Of a DNA stretch of 64,000 nt, positions 1 through 13,621 are shown one piece after another. The position numbers and the translations under genes were made by a program. Each line of letters begins with the position of its first letter. Position 1 is the first letter of the stretch. Source of the DNA: Nelumbo lutea (lineage: Eukaryota; Streptophyta; Magnoliopsida; Proteales; Nelumbonaceae); assembly GCA_022828595.1 (NCBI GenBank), contig JAKGHH010000007.1, forward strand, positions 62,360,727 through 62,424,726, written 5' to 3'. The notes beneath the pieces are model-generated. The model was not told the origin of the DNA. It searched no databases and worked only from the letters and a program-made list of their open reading frames with translations.

Positions 1-478
1 ATGGTCCCAATATACCCAGGTTTTTGACCCCCGCTAAGGATCTCATTGATTGGCATATCAAAGATAGCCCAATCCGGCACCTAGTATAGTATCATAATCG
101 ATTCTAGGGGTCAGGTGTAACATTCTAGTTTTGCCCACTCATCACCAAGGTCCAAGGCAATACTGGAATTCTGGTCCAGTTCAAGGTTTCAAGCTGAACC
201 CACACTGCATGTACCTCGGGTCTCACCCTGACGGTTGACAGGCCACCCAAACCAACTTGGCGGTACATCAGTGTCAGCCTTATCAGGATAGATCACCCCA
301 GACCGACCCACTGCCTGTGAACATTCTAAACTAACACGAGTCTCATTATGTGTCCAGTTTAAGGGTATTACACGGAAACACACCACATAACATGAATCAA
401 ATATGTACTTTATTCATTTACAATAAATGTCATAAGTACATCAAACCGATTGGAGCTAAGGGCATACACTTTCTAACA
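1..478 (-). mobile_element. Angela-type Copia LTR, 5' part (runs off the window)
   Basis: On the minus strand the LTR starts with TGTTAGAAAGTG at 478 and continues past base 1. It shares long blocks with the four other LTR copies here (10,237; 13,622; 21,490; 25,732), such as 'atgcccttagctccaatc' and 'aataccctTaaactggaca'. The sequence just outside its 5' end is not a polypurine tract, so this is a 5' LTR or a solo LTR, not a 3' LTR. Which of the two cannot be told because the far end is outside the window. Confidence 0.85.
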
Positions 479-719
479 CCTATTGTCATGGCGCAAACTA
501 GAATTGGTCTAGCAAGGACCAGAAGAATCATTCATAGGCTTCATAGCTAGGTAGAGGGCCTAGGCAGCCCCAGTCCTTAAGAGGCCTAGTGAGGAGAACC
601 AAATTTCAATGGTCTTAAAGAGCTTGAATAAAGAATATGCTAACAGGTTGACTCTGACTCATCATCCTACTTTTTAGGCTTTAGTTTGTGCAGGTTGCCA
701 AGTGGAAGACTCTCTAATA

Positions 720-2370
720 GCCGGTAATGCATCCACCATGGAGGTATCACCAGCAATTGACAATACATCTGACAATGAGTAGATCATAGATGTCGAGTCA
801 TTAGAAATTGAGATGGACCAACTAGGTAGTGAGCTTCGAACTCAAGCAACAATTTACAGTGTGTCACCTCCTAATAGTTAACATCAACAAGCAATCTGTG
901 AGAATAAGCCGATCCAAGCTCTAGAAGACCAACATCAAATTGATCATCAAGGCCCAACAAAGCTACAACAAGCCTTACCAAGTCATCAAGTCAGCACCAC
1001 GCAATAAAAGATCTAACAATTTGATCCCACCAAGTACATCAAGCCCATCCAATCAGTGGAAGTTGTATTAAAGGCTAAAGAAGAAAAGGCTTTTGATCCA
1101 ACCCAACTCATCAAGCCAATGCAAATCACAGATGTCGAGTAGTTAGGAATCAAGATAGACCAACTAGGGAGTGAGCTTCGAACTCAAGTAGCGATGTATA
1201 GTTTGTCACCTCCAAACAGTAAACCTCAACAAACAATCTGTGAGGATAAGATGACCCAAGCCCTAGAAGATGAGCATTAAGTCAATCCTCAAGGCTCAGC
1301 AAAGGAGCATCAAGCCCTACCAAGTCATCAAGACAGCACCATGCAGCAAAAGAGTTAACCATTTGATGCCACCAAGTACATTAGGCCTATCTAGTCTATG
1401 AAGGTGTTATCAATATTCAAGGAAGATGAGGCTTTTGATCTGACATAACTCATCAAGTCGATTCAAAGGTCAGGAGAAGAACCCCCCAAAATGGTAATGC
1501 ATATTATCATTGTGATGCAGCAAAAAACTGAAGAAGATCAGTTGTTCGATCCAACTCAATTCATCAGGCCCATAAAGCAGATAGACATCAATGAACCAGT
1601 TCAAAAAGAAGAACATAATGTGCAATATGACCAACTAGACTTAAAACAAGGTTCTATTGCCACAATTCAACTTAGTACAGGTCTAGACTAGGGGAAAAGT
1701 TTTGCCCTAGAATCTCAGCAAGCCACCTTTGAATTTGGTATAGGAGATCAACATGGTATGATGCAAGACATAGACATATGGCATGGTACATGGAAATTGG
1801 AGCAAGACTCAAATTGGGTCGATCAAGACCTCATCATTGAATTAGAAGGTCAACATGGTGCACGGAAAGAAAAGCTAGAATTGAAGCAAGCTGACCTAGA
1901 GCCTATCTCAAACATTGAAACAAAAGACTGGCCTGACACAGGGCAAGTAAATCAAGAGCCTCAACAGAATAATCTAGAGCCTAGTCTCATCATAGAAATA
2001 AAAGATTGGCAGGGCAAAAGGCAAGGAAAGAGAAGCCAAAACTAGGTTGACCAAGACTCCACTATTGGCAGAGAACCAGAAGGTAGTAAACAACAAGAGT
2101 GGGTCAACCATGACCCTTATCAGCCTAACTTAGGGGTAACTGACAACTTGAGTCTAGAGATGCAGCCGGGAACCCATCATGCAGAATGGGCTAGCCATGA
2201 CCTGGATCAGTCTGATCTTGAGCCCATTTATGACTCAAATGCAAAAAAAAAATGACCATCGATCTCCTACAAGAAATTAAGCAAACCAAGATTCTCTTAT
2301 GTTGGACTAATTCAAATCTTGTCATTAACCTAGACATCAAGGTAGAACTCTTGGATCACTAATAAGGTAT
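720..2370 (+). pseudogene. Eroded ORF of unknown function in the Gypsy element
   Basis: Open segments at 1,491-1,691 and 1,758-2,045 share one reading frame, and the same frame reads on either side with isolated stops. The product is hydrophilic, rich in Q, E, D and K, with repeated phrases such as DQLGSELRTQ, FDPTKYIKPI and LEPIS.IE.KDW. A later segment at 2,555-2,761 is in another frame. I recognise no domain. Its place upstream of the Tat-type 3' block suggests an extra ORF of the element, but that is inference. The stops make a working protein unlikely. Confidence 0.45.
790..1480 (+). repeat. Two-copy degenerate tandem repeat, period about 344 bp
   Basis: The block starting 'gatgtcgagtcattag' near 790 recurs from about 1,133 as 'gatgtcgagtagttag'. 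Both then carry 'gaccaactaggtagtgagc'-like sequence, 'aagtcatcaag' and a '..accaagtacat.a..cc' segment in the same order. The repeat preserves reading frame, so it is a duplication within the eroded ORF. Confidence 0.75.
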
Positions 2371-5300
2371 GCCTCTCAAACCTCCTGACCCACCATGGAT
2401 GACACCCAAGTCCATCTTTGGTCAAGGCCCAAGTCTGAGGCCTCAAGACTCCCTACAACTACCTGAGTAAGGTTGCCTACTTCCTGACCCAACTCCGGGT
2501 AATCTGAATACTGATGCTCCATGTGCTAGTCTTAAGCCCACATTTGACTTTGGCTTGAGCCAAATGCCTCACAATTTATCACAACAATTTCATTCACTAG
2601 ATTCATTATGGGCTAGACTTAAGCCTACATTTGCCCTTGGCTTAATCGAAGGGTTGCACAATTTTTCAAAACTACTTGAACCTCCATGGGCTAACCTTCT
2701 ACCCATCTCAGGCATAGGCCCAAATCTAGGGCCACAGATTCCAGCTACATTTGAACTTTAAGCAAAACTCCCCTTGTTCAAGCATGAAGCGGTTCGACAA
2801 AGGACCCGTTATTGACTTTGACTCATGTTTGGAGCATTCACATGTTTTTAGGATGAAAACACTACTAGTCAAAGAAAACATCATGATCCAACTAGATCGG
2901 TATCACCCAATACATCAACACTCTCAATTAAGCAAAATACTAAGTCATGCATGATCCCCTTTTTCTGGTGGTTGTTTCTCATCATTACTTTCATCCCTTT
3001 ATGTGGCCTGGTCAACAACTTTCATATTCAAATTATTTTTGCATTTCTTCACTGCTTTTCCCCATCCCTTATGCACTTAATTCAACCAGGATCCCCCATT
3101 GTATATAATGAGTCAACTATTCCTCCAAGTACATTCATCTTCAAACTCAGAGACTCATTTTTGGATTTAAAGTGTATGAATTTCCTCAAACATCCCTCTT
3201 TGGGGTTCTTTATCTTAATCTTTGATCCAAGTGGTTACCATCTTTCAAAAGGGGATAGCTTTTCATAGCATCATTTTTCAAAAAGAAAACAAAAAAAAAT
3301 TAAATATTTTCTTAAAAACAAAAAATAATCAAAAAGTTTTATAATACTAAAAAAATTAAAATAAAAAAAAATCCTCAAAACCCCAAAAAAATCCAAAAAA
3401 GAGTTTTCATTCATCTATTTCCAAAAATGAAGTTGGGATTTCTTTGTCTCTAGAAGCAAGGTTTGAGCAAAGGAATTCATTGGCATTGAAGCACATTGAG
3501 AAGGATTTGACCAATTGACATGCAAAGCTAAACTGCATACTCAAGATCAAATGGATCCCAGAAATGTTGAAGTCTACGGCTACCTACCAAGGAAAGTTGG
3601 CCAAGTGTTGGAATCATAGAAACAACAAAAGCGCAACATTATTGATCATCGTCAATACACACTCATCAACACTTGGCATATCATCAATCATCAATCTAAT
3701 AGCATGACAAGGCACCATGGTCTGCATCATGTCAGGACATCTGATTAGAATGATAGATCAACATCGTGAGATCCTCAATGCGACAAGTCGGCCTATCAAC
3801 TCTCAGTGCAACTCTTCAACATAACATATCAAGATAGTCATATTCAGCAAGTATCAAGCATGTCATCAATTTTGGTATGAATGGACTTCCTAAGCTCAAA
3901 GCGCTTAGAAAAAAAAAATAAAGAAAAAAAATAGTAAAAAAAAAAGCAAAGAAAAATGGAAGATGTCATTTCCATCCCTTTCCAACTCTTTTCAGACTAG
4001 GGGCAAAGTAGTTGATTAAGGTCCACCAAAAGAGAGGCCACCTTTGAACATTTGTCACCCCACTAAGCCACTTATGTTCAAACATTTACCACTTGTGACC
4101 CATGAATGGACCTAAGCCCTTCTTTCTTGAACAATGAAATTTGACCCCTAAACCCTTTCCTAAATTGGATAGCTCACCTTCTCAATCTCTTTAAGTAGCA
4201 TGGAAAAAAAAAAGAAAAAAAAACTCAAGTGAGACAAGGATTCTTTGAGTTAACCTCCTATGTCTTAGGCAAGGGGCAACGAAAGCCCTAAGGGATCCAT
4301 AAAAGAGGCTATCTTTGGCCAAAACACTTACCCTGAGCCATCCATGATCACATTGTAATCCCTTGCAAGGCACTTTGCACTTGGCCTTCTTTTTTTTCTT
4401 AAACCTCCAATAGAATAAAGATAAAAAATATTTTCCTTTTTACACCCTTTCATCTTCCCTAAGGTCCTTTTGAGGAATACTCACCCACCTCCATCCAAAC
4501 TATGGGGACATGGTAATGAAGAAAAGTTCAAAGTTTTGACAAATGTTCTATATAAAAGCACAAAAAAAGAGAAAAAAAAAACAAAATTTCAAAGAAAGAG
4601 AAGTGAAATCCTAGGACAAGTTAAGCCAAATATGCAATTTATCATGTCCCCAACTATCTAGTTACCTAAGTGAGGTGATACAGTGCATTAATAACCCCTC
4701 AATAAGCCCCTAGGTGCCACTTGCAATTTATCAGTGCATTCATAACCTCCTCAGTCCCCTAGGCAATGAAAGCCTCGAATCAAAGGACATAGATGGTACA
4801 ACTCTAAGACACTTCATTTCTCAAAGAAAAAATTGCTCTATAATTCTTAGCAAGAAGGTGACCCTTGAACACTTACAACCCACTGTTCTTTTCATCAGCC
4901 TACAAACCATCAAAGCAACCTTATATCCCTAATCTTTGAGCACTTTTATCCCTCCATTTCCTAACCTAAATGCAAAACCACATTTTGTCCCAAACAAAGT
5001 TCTCTCTGAATCTTAAGAAGTTGCCAAACACCTATTATCAGAATCAACTTCCCTAGAACTACGCTGGCTTGATCCCACATTGGGTACGTAGGCAATCTAG
5101 ACTCTTGTTCTAAATGCAGCCGCTCCAAAGGAAGGAAATCTCCCTAGCCTGCTGAGCTAAAAACCTGGAAGGGAAACTTAGGCAAAAGATAGGGCACACA
5201 AAAAAGAAGCGAAAAAAAAGAAGAAAAAAGAAGAAATAAGCCTACTAGATGAAAACTTGAAAGGGCATGAGGCACAAAATAATAAATGACATGAGCAATG

Positions 5301-8300
5301 AGGTCCGTATCCCTCCAAGATGAGCTTACAAAGAATACGTGATCCAAAATCGGAGAAGTCGTGAATGACTAATCTTGCGACAAGGTCTAGACCTAGGCAA
5401 ATCTGGGTAAGATGTATTTTTTGAGGAAATGGATAAGCTTCTAAGCCAGTGGTTCAAATCAATTCTTTATGTGCAACATGCTAATAACAGTTCAATAACT
5501 CAAGTAATGTTTCTAAGGCAAGAAGGTCCCAACAACAAAAAAAAGTGTTTCTACCAAGCCATGCATTCACATTTATCAAAACAAAAAAAAAGAAGTTTTC
5601 TTAGCATCTCATATAGTTCATTACCACCATTTACTCCATCATACATCTCCAAGGCATATCAGCTACAACCAACAACATCAACCATGAGCATCAACATAGG
5701 TAAGCACCAGGTATGCAATCATCAACTCAAGCATCTTCTCACTTGTATTATCTCGTCTTCATATCAACATCAATAACACCACAATCATTTCTTTGCATCC
5801 ATTACAGGAGCCCTGAGTCTCATACACCCCTAATCTTCATATTAGGTGGCTAACCCAACTCCCAACGTCAAAACATATTTGGATTTCAAAGCCAAATGCC
5901 CAAAGAGCCATGTATATTGACTTGCCCATGCAAACATGCATGGCTCAGTTTGAGAAATTGTTGGATATCTTCTACTTATGCTTAACAAGGAAATACATTG
6001 GAATCACTTTCCCTCACTAAACAGTTTTCTACAAAAAGGATTTTCTCAATGACAAAGGTCTTCTTTCCTTTTTCATCATCTATTTATCAAATCATGCATC
6101 CCAAAAAATCTCAGAGAATTGGCCAGCGAGAGATTTTGCAATTCCTCTGTTGCAGGGGCAACCATAGTCCTAGACAGCCACAAAAACGTTGTGGGTGAGA
6201 GATTTCATTTCAGAAACCCCTTTGGGAAGATCTAGAGATTGGCCTGCATACGACAATCCTTTTGTCAACAGTCGAACGAGTGTTAGACAACTATAAGAGC
6301 ATACCATAAGAGGAGATTCTAAGGGAATCCTTTTCAATCAAAAACAATAATCTTCTTTCAATCATCAACACTTTTGTCATGAAAAAATTTTTTCAAGCAG
6401 CATTCTTTTGAACAGGATTTCAAATCATCTTGAGACCATTTACCCCTTCATCTTGAGACTCGAAGCCGAAATCGATTCCGATCGTCTAATCGGAGTCCCT
6501 TTAAACCTAATCATCATTTCAAATCAAATCCAAAATCTAAGGCCAAAGGTACGTAGAGTCCAAAGATCTGAATCCAAAGACACCAAGATCTCCCAAATCT
6601 AACACCACTTACCCTTCATCTTAAGACTTGAAACTAGAACCGATTCCGATCATCCAATCGGGATCATATCTAATCCTAAATCCTAATCCCATAAGATCTG
6701 TAATCCAACCTTATAGAAGGATAGATGTCGAAATTCTAAGTCCAACAGTACCAAGATCGTTCAATTCCAACACCGTTAGCCCCACCATCTTGAGATCCAA
6801 AGCTAAACTCGACCCGACCCCTCCATTTTGAATCCTCTTTACAATAACTTTGAACCTAGGGCATTCGACGATCCAAACCTCCCTCAGCCTCTAGAAACAT
6901 CTTAAAAATATAAGATTTGACCAGCTATAGCCTTCAATCGATCAAGGCAATCACTTAAACTTGGAATGTCCAAGTTAGATAAATTGGTGAAATCATTCAC
7001 TCTTTGTCTTGATTGATTGAGAGAATCTCTCACAAAACTGTTTTGACAGCCGATTCTCTCAATCAATCTCCTTCCAAAAACCATTTAAGCATCAGCCACT
7101 GATCTCCCTTATCAGCCATATCAGCCCTCCATTCCCCTCTCAAAAAATCAATAAATACCACTCCTTTCTCACATCCAAGAGACACAAGAAAGCCTAGAGA
7201 TCCTACACTCACTAGTGTAGAGAATACTCCTTCACGTCCCAAGCAGATCCAAGCTTCCCTAACCCATGTCCTACACTCTTTCTCCACCATCTCTCATGTC
7301 CCTAAAGACTCCCCATATTAGTGTTTCATTCTAAGAGCTCCCCAAGTCGTGTGTACACCAAAGAGACGAAGCTGAAAGCATTCTTGAAGCAACAACATTG
7401 TAACAGATAGACAACAGTATTTTTCCCATATTGGACCACATTCCAACACTCCAAAAGCACTCTAAATCCTTTTGATAACAAGTCAAAAGTTGAAGATTGG
7501 TCATGAGTTCATTTAAAGAGGAGAGAAGCTTAGGATTTGCTTTTACAGAAATCTTCTTAAGTCATTTGGGCATATACTCCTCATCTTTGTCCTTTTAAAA
7601 TGATCTTGAAGTCAATGTGTTCTTCATGGTGCAAGAGGTGCTCAAATGGGTGCATTCGAAGAGATTTCCCTTGTTGAAATCGTTGCTTCAAAATTCATGA
7701 ATTGCTGAACATATGGCTAAAGGAACAACATCTATCTTTGGTGGGTGGAAAACATTCTTGAGGTATGTTTGTTGTGTTTTTTACCAATTAATATATCTTT
7801 ATTTAGTTCATATTTTTAAAATCAGAAATGCTTTTAGGATTGGCCCAATAGCCATCTGACGATGAATATCATTTTTAGATCTTAAGTGCTTACTTTTACC
7901 TAGCATGAGCATTCCTAGTTTCTATTCATTTAATTTATCCAAAAACAATCATTTGGTACTTCATTTTAAAATTAACTTCTTTTTCATGCATTAAAGTCAT
8001 TGAGAGTGTTACATGTTTAGGGAATGTGCAGCATTGTTTTAAAAGGTAAATTAGAGAAGTTGTCATCCAATTTCTTTTTTAGATAAACTAGTTTTTTCCT
8101 TTTTTTTTTAAGTCAAGCATCCTTCACGTTACAACAATCCTCCATTAATAGGTCCATCTACTTTTTTTAGGTGTATTAGTTTGACTTACAACCTCCATTA
8201 ATTTGTTGTTTTATATGTAGTTGTAGAAGATATTTTCTTTACATGTTTGTTTTTGTTAGTTATCCATCTCTTAATAGAGTATCTCATTTTAATCATCGTT

Positions 8301-8559
8301 TTTTAGTTTGTTGGTTGTTTAGTGGTCAATTGGATTCTTGACTCTTTTAATGTAGTTCAGCTCATGACTTGTTTACATAATTATTATTATTTTTTTTTTG
8401 CAATTCAGCTTATCCCTTAGCTAGTCCATTACTTCTCTAGATTTCTTTTCATGTTACTTTGTCATAATGTTTCATTTAATTTTTTGTTCTTCTTATTATG
8501 TTTAGTGAATGCGTGTTCATTTCAACAAATAATTCAAGCCCAAAATTGTTAAATTTTCC

Positions 8560-8815
8560 TTGGAAAATTGGTGAAGTAGAGGCCCATTAAACCGAGCATG
8601 TGTGGGGTGCCTAACACCTTCTCGCACCATACCTTAGCCCTTAGACCCAAAGAATCTCATCCCCATTGGGTAACGAGTCACCAAGAAAACAAAATGTTTT
8701 CTTGAAAAATCCCGGGTTTTCCTAAATTTCCAATTCCAAAAATTTAGGTGGCGACTCCAGACTCCATATCCACAAACAGTCCCTCTTTTCGGGTTGGAAA
8801 GCCACAATAGCTATA
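8560..8815 (+). other. 3' end of a Tat/Ogre-type Gypsy LTR
   Basis: Contains the conserved 'gggtgcctaacacctt' block and 'aggtggcgactcca' near the terminus, followed within about 50 bp by the Copia coding remnant. The exact LTR terminus is uncertain because the next element is 5'-truncated here. Confidence 0.5.
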
Positions 8816-8899
8816 GCTATAGGAACTATAGATCTAGTTTTTAGATAAGGAATTGATAAACCTAAAGATTGTCTTTATGTACTCTCTTGAAGAAGAAAT

Positions 8900-10236
8900 T
8901 TAATTTTTGTTTCAAAATTGTGCAAGGATGGTTATTTTATTTTGTTTGGTGATACGATTACTATTAAACTAAATAACAAATTTCTTACACATGAAAAACC
9001 TAAGAATGGTCTCTATGTCCTTCGTCCTTTGGAAATAAACATAATTGAAACTACATTGAAAATTATCTCCAAGAAAAGATCATGTGATATGATGCCTGTG
9101 GCATTACCGACTTGGCCATATTAATATAGATCGTATCACAAGATTGGTAAAGGATGGTCCTTTTGATTTTTTAATTATAAAAGATCTTCCAACTTGTGAA
9201 CCTTGCCTTTAGGGTAAGATAAAATGATCATTCGCGGGAAGGCCTGAAAGATCTACGGGCATACTTGACCTGATAAATACTGATGTATGTGGTTCCATGA
9301 ATGTTAGGACACACAACTAGCACTATTATTTTATAACTTTCACTGATAATTATTCTCAACATGGTTACGTGTACCTAATGAGACATAAGTCTGAATCCTT
9401 TGAAAAGTTCAAGGAGTTTAGACAAGAGGTCGAGAAACAGTTGGGGAGATAAATCAAAGCCCTTCAATCAGATCAAGGAGGCAAATATCTCTCCGACGAA
9501 TTCATGGACTACATAAAGAACAATGGGATTGTATCACAATTCTCTCCTCCTGCTACATCACAATTAAACGGTGTGTAAGAGAGGAGAAACTGTACTCTAT
9601 TAGATATGGTCCGATCACATCTTGTCCACTCAGAATTACCTATATCATTTTGTGATATGCATTGGAGACTACTATATGCATGTTGAATTGGGTTCCAATA
9701 AAATCCATTCCTAAGACTCCCTAAAAGCTATGGACCAGTAAGAAACCAAGTGTAAGACAATTGAAGATTTGGGGTTGTCCAGCACATGTTAAAAGAACAA
9801 GTGCTGACAAATTGGAATCCAAGACCAGTTGTTGCTTATTTGTAGGCTACTCTAATGGCTCTGTAGGATACTTATTCTATGACCCAAGAGAGCAAAAGGT
9901 GTTTTCTAGTCGAAATGCCTACTTGGAACAAGATTACATTTTGGACAAACATTGTCAAAAAATTGTTCTTGGTGAGGAGAGCTTGGGAGTAGTGGGAGAT
10001 GTCCCACAGGTTCCTTATAATACCCAACCTAGAAGATCTACCTAGGTTTCTAGGCATTCAGTTCGTTATGACTATGATCAATAAAGTTACTTGATGGAAG
10101 CTATGATTAGTGAGGAAGAGCCCATGACTTATACGGAAGCTATGTTGGACATAGATTCCTTAAAGTGGGTAGATGCCATGAAAGCCGAGATAGATTCAAT
10201 GGAAACCAACAAGGTCTAGACTCTCATATACCTACC
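8900..10236 (+). pseudogene. Copia GAG-pre-integrase and integrase, broken
   Basis: From about 8,985 the protein reads THEKPKNGLYVLRP, then the HHCC zinc finger (LGHINIDRITRLVKDG ... CEPC) near 9,108-9,215. The catalytic triad is visible: D in INTDVCGSM (~9,270-9,295), D in LQSDQGGKY (~9,465-9,490) and E in the ERRN after NGV (~9,570-9,590). The C-terminal part (VGYSNGSVGYLFYDP, ~9,840-9,890) is open at 9,761-10,045. In-frame stops include one between CL and GK near 9,212 and one before ERRN. The frame runs on into the start of RT (YTEAMLDID...) and stops where the solo LTR enters after TLIYLP. Confidence 0.88.
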
Positions 10237-12181
10237 TGTTAGACAGTTTTGTATGCCCTTAGCTTCAATTGGAATGATGTACTTTATGAGTTTATTGTAA
10301 ATGAATAAAAGTACATATTTGATTCATGTTCCCTTAGTATGTTTATGTATAATACCCTTAAACTGGACACTTAATGAGACTCGTGTTAGTTTAGAATGTT
10401 CACAGCCAGTGTCAGTCTGGGGAGACCTATCCTGATAACGCTGACACTGTTGTGCCACCAAGTCGGTTGGAGTGGCCTGTCTCAGCTGCTATGATGAGAC
10501 CCTAGGTGCATACAGTGTAAGATTAATTTAATCTTTGAACTGGACCTGATTTCCAGTATTGCCCTACACCTTGGAGATTGATGGGCAAAACTGGAAAGTT
10601 ATACCCGACCCCTAGACTCGATTATGATACTGCACTAGGTGTCGGATTGGGCTGTCTTTGATGTACCAATCAGTGAGATCCTTAGCGGGGGTCAAAACCT
10701 GGGTATGTTGGGACAGTTTGAGAATTCATCTGAGTGGGTGATCATAGTGACAGGATCAGCCCCTTTGTCAGACAAAGGTAATGATCGGAGCTGCACTCTC
10801 ACTGATGGAAACCAAGACTGCCGGAAGCCGATTTCAATCGTTGAGATTTGTTTTGCAAAATATATTTTATATGAGATATAAAAGTATATATATTATGGTT
10901 TTTAAAATTCTTGCAAGAAGGTTTTAATTCCCGGGATCCATATAAACAGAGAGTGCAACATTGTTCCTTGCAGCCGAGGGAGAGGTCCTCTCTTGTCGGG
11001 CAGTGTATGATCATTATGAGCTGAGAGGTTAAGTGTAAGACCATTGAGGATAATACTTGATGGGCTAATCTTGCATCTGCCCACAGTCCCTAGGTGTTAC
11101 AAGGTGGCTTGGCCCAGGGACCACTTAGGGTAAGTGGCGGACCCATAGAGCCCATTTTGATGGGTTTTAGGGGGTGCACTGTCCATAACAGTGTATTCGG
11201 CCAGGCCTTGTAACAAAGGCTGGGCTGAACCCATGCGGTTGATGTATAGATCAATGTTTGGGTCCCACGCCATACAAGGAAGCCCAACTGGGCAGCAGTT
11301 AAGAGGGTTAAGTGAGCACATGAGCTTAATGGGCCTAAAGCCCATTTCGAACTGGGCTGTTTATTTAGTTAATAAAGGGGCGAAATCTGAAGTGGATCAG
11401 CTAATAGGATTGGGCCTAGAACCTATCCACTTACAGAGACCAATATCTAAATAAGAATTAGATCTGTAAGCCACCTATTAAGATTAGGATACTGCTGATC
11501 TGATTTGAAGATAAGATAAGGTTTATCCCTTATCACTTAAAGGGACTCCTAACCCAAATGTGATTTGGATTAGCAACTCCTAATCTGATTAGGAGCTGAT
11601 CCCTTTAAGATTATAAAAGAAGAAGGGGCGGCAGCCTTTAGACACACAACACACAGATCATCAGGTTTTCTTTAGTGTTGAAATCAAGAAGAGAGAATTC
11701 TGCTCCCTGCAAATACTCTCTTGCCGCCTCCCTGTTCTTGCCGCCCATTTGCCAGTTCGATCTCCACTTGTGGGAGAAGTCAAGATTGGATCTTGACATC
11801 AGTCATTTGAGAAAGGATTGAAAGGAAGCTGTGCTCACGTACCATCTTGCTGATCCTTGCGAAGGACAGAGTTCTTGGAGAAGAACACTGCTGATTCTAC
11901 TCCACCTGCTGCGCCATCTTCAGTGGGAGCAGTCTTTGGACCCTTCCTTGGGTGTGAACACCTTCGTTGGGAGATATTACTTCTCCGTATCAAGTATAAT
12001 CCTTCCCACTCCTTTTTGGTTCAGATCTGGTTCAGTTTATGGTTCAGAATTGATCATTGAAAATATGATTTTCTAAATGGAGAATACGATTCCCAGTTGA
12101 AGGGAGAGAAAAATTTTTTAAATTCGCCCCTTATTCTGCAATCTTTTGGGCGTCCATAGGATGGATCTCTCATCCCCTTCA
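10237..12181 (+). mobile_element. Solo Angela-type LTR inserted in the Copia RT
   Basis: Starts TGTTAGACAG and ends ..ccccttca, flanked on both sides by the 5-bp target duplication CTACC (10,232-10,236 and 12,182-12,186). Removing the LTR and one CTACC rejoins the host RT frame as TLIYLP-SRMNAIGCKWIYK, so both boundaries are exact. No internal sequence is present: this is a product of recombination between two LTRs. Length 1,945 bp. Short ORFs inside (10,639-11,454 and 11,831-12,076) have no recognisable product. Confidence 0.95.
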
Positions 12182-13610
12182 CTACCCTCTAGGATGAATG
12201 CAATTGGTTGTAAATAGATATACAAGAGAAGAATGGCCCTAATGGAAAGGTTGAGACTACAAAACTCATCTTGTAGTGAAGGGGTACACTCAAAAAGAAG
12301 GAATCGATTATGAGGAAACCTTTTCGCCTGTGGCCATGCTTAAATCCATTCAGATTCTGTTAGCTATAGAAGCACACTATGACTATGAGATTTGGCAAAT
12401 GGATGTCAAAATCGTGTTATTGAATGAAGATCTTAATGAAGATATTTATATGCAGCAACCACAAGGTTTCATTATTATGGGTCAGGAACATATGGTGTGT
12501 AAACTTAATCGATTCATCTATGGACTTAATCAAGCTTCAAGAAGTTGGAACATCTGATTTGCCTCTACCATCAAACAATTTGACTTTAACCAGAATCCAG
12601 ATGACCCCTGCGTTTACAGGAAAGCAGTGGGAGATAAGGTTACGTTCTTGGTTCTATATGTAGATGACATTCTACTCATTAGAAATGATGTTGGAATAGC
12701 AATTCTCCATGAAAGATCTTGGAGAGGCATCCTAAATCTTGGAACTATAACTCTATAGAGATAGATTAAAGAGGATAATAGGATAATCCCAGTCTACTTA
12801 CATTGACAGAATTGTCAAAAGATACAAAATTGAGAACTCCAAGAAGGGATCTGTCCCTTTCAGACATGGAAACACTCTCTCTAAAGGTATGTCTCCCAAG
12901 ACTCCTAAGGAGATTGAGAGAATGAAGGAAATTCCCTATGCCGTTGTATGGAGCATCATGTATGCCATGTTGTGCACTTGGCCAGACATAGCTTAATCTG
13001 TGAGTATGGTAAGTATATACCAATCAAACCCAAGACAGGAGCACTGGACTATTGTAAAGAACATACTTAAATACCTTCGGAGGACAAGAATTTTGTTTAT
13101 TATTCGATGGTAGTTCACTACAGATCCTAGGGTATATTGATGTCGACTTTCAATCAGATCCAGATGATAGAAAGTTTACGTCTGGTTATATCTCCACAAT
13201 GGGGTCCTGTGTAGTTAGTTGTAAAAGCAGCAAACAAGAGTCCACAACAGATTCCACGACAGAAACCGAGAACATTACCGTTAGTGAGGCTACCAAGGAA
13301 GCAGTATGGATGAAGAAATTCGTCTAGGAATTAGGAGTCGTTCCATCTAACAATCACCTATTCCACTATTGTGTGACAATACTAGAGCTATTGCTCAGCA
13401 AAGGAGCTAAAAGCCCACTCAAAATCATAGCACATCGAGAGGAAGAATCATGTACTGCAGGAGATTCTTGGTAGAGGGGACGTCCAGATTCAGAAAGTAG
13501 CATCAGCAAAAAATGTGGTAGACCCGGTGACAAAGCCATTAACACAGAAAGTGTTTGAAAAACACATGGATATTATGGGACTCCAACTTGTACCCGATTG
13601 GACCTAAGTG
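12182..13610 (+). pseudogene. Copia reverse transcriptase and RNase H, broken
   Basis: Continues the pol frame from 10,236. The best open piece (12,276-12,557) has GYTQKEGIDYEETFSPVAM and the IWQMDVK motif. The catalytic YVDD is at ~12,655-12,670 (LYVDDILLIRND), reached after a stop or frameshift at ~12,555. RNase H follows: DVDFQSDPDDRKFTSGYI (~13,140-13,195), GSCVVSCKSSKQ and the SEATKEAVWMKKF segment (~13,285-13,325). The end of pol lies close upstream of the 3' LTR. Several stops and indels prevent function. Confidence 0.88.
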
Positions 13611-13621
13611 CATGTGAGAGC

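Larger units (their letters stand above)
479..8815 (+). mobile_element. Decayed Gypsy retrotransposon, Tat/Ogre type, 3' portion
   Basis: No reverse transcriptase or integrase is visible. The identification rests on non-coding hallmarks. At 5,055-5,095 there is a 'ctacgctggcttgat..cccacattgggtacgtaggca' block, seen in Tat/Ogre 3' regions. At about 8,605-8,790 there is a 'gggtgcctaacacctt' block followed by 'aggtggcgactcca', typical of the 3' end of their LTRs. The 5' part holds an eroded ORF (720-2,370). Long A-rich stretches (3,280-3,400; 3,905-3,960; 4,200-4,230; 5,205-5,240) fit an untranslated 3' region. I could not place the LTR start, and a copy from more than one element is possible. 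Confidence 0.6.

Noticed and set aside
790..1480. Regular repeats resembling an array, considered as CRISPR-like
   Set aside because: Units are long, degenerate, coding and only two in number, and the DNA is plant nuclear.
10639..11454. ORFs repeated in similar form at 21,891 and 26,111
   Set aside because: They are shared because they lie in the U3/R part of the same LTR family, not because they encode a protein.
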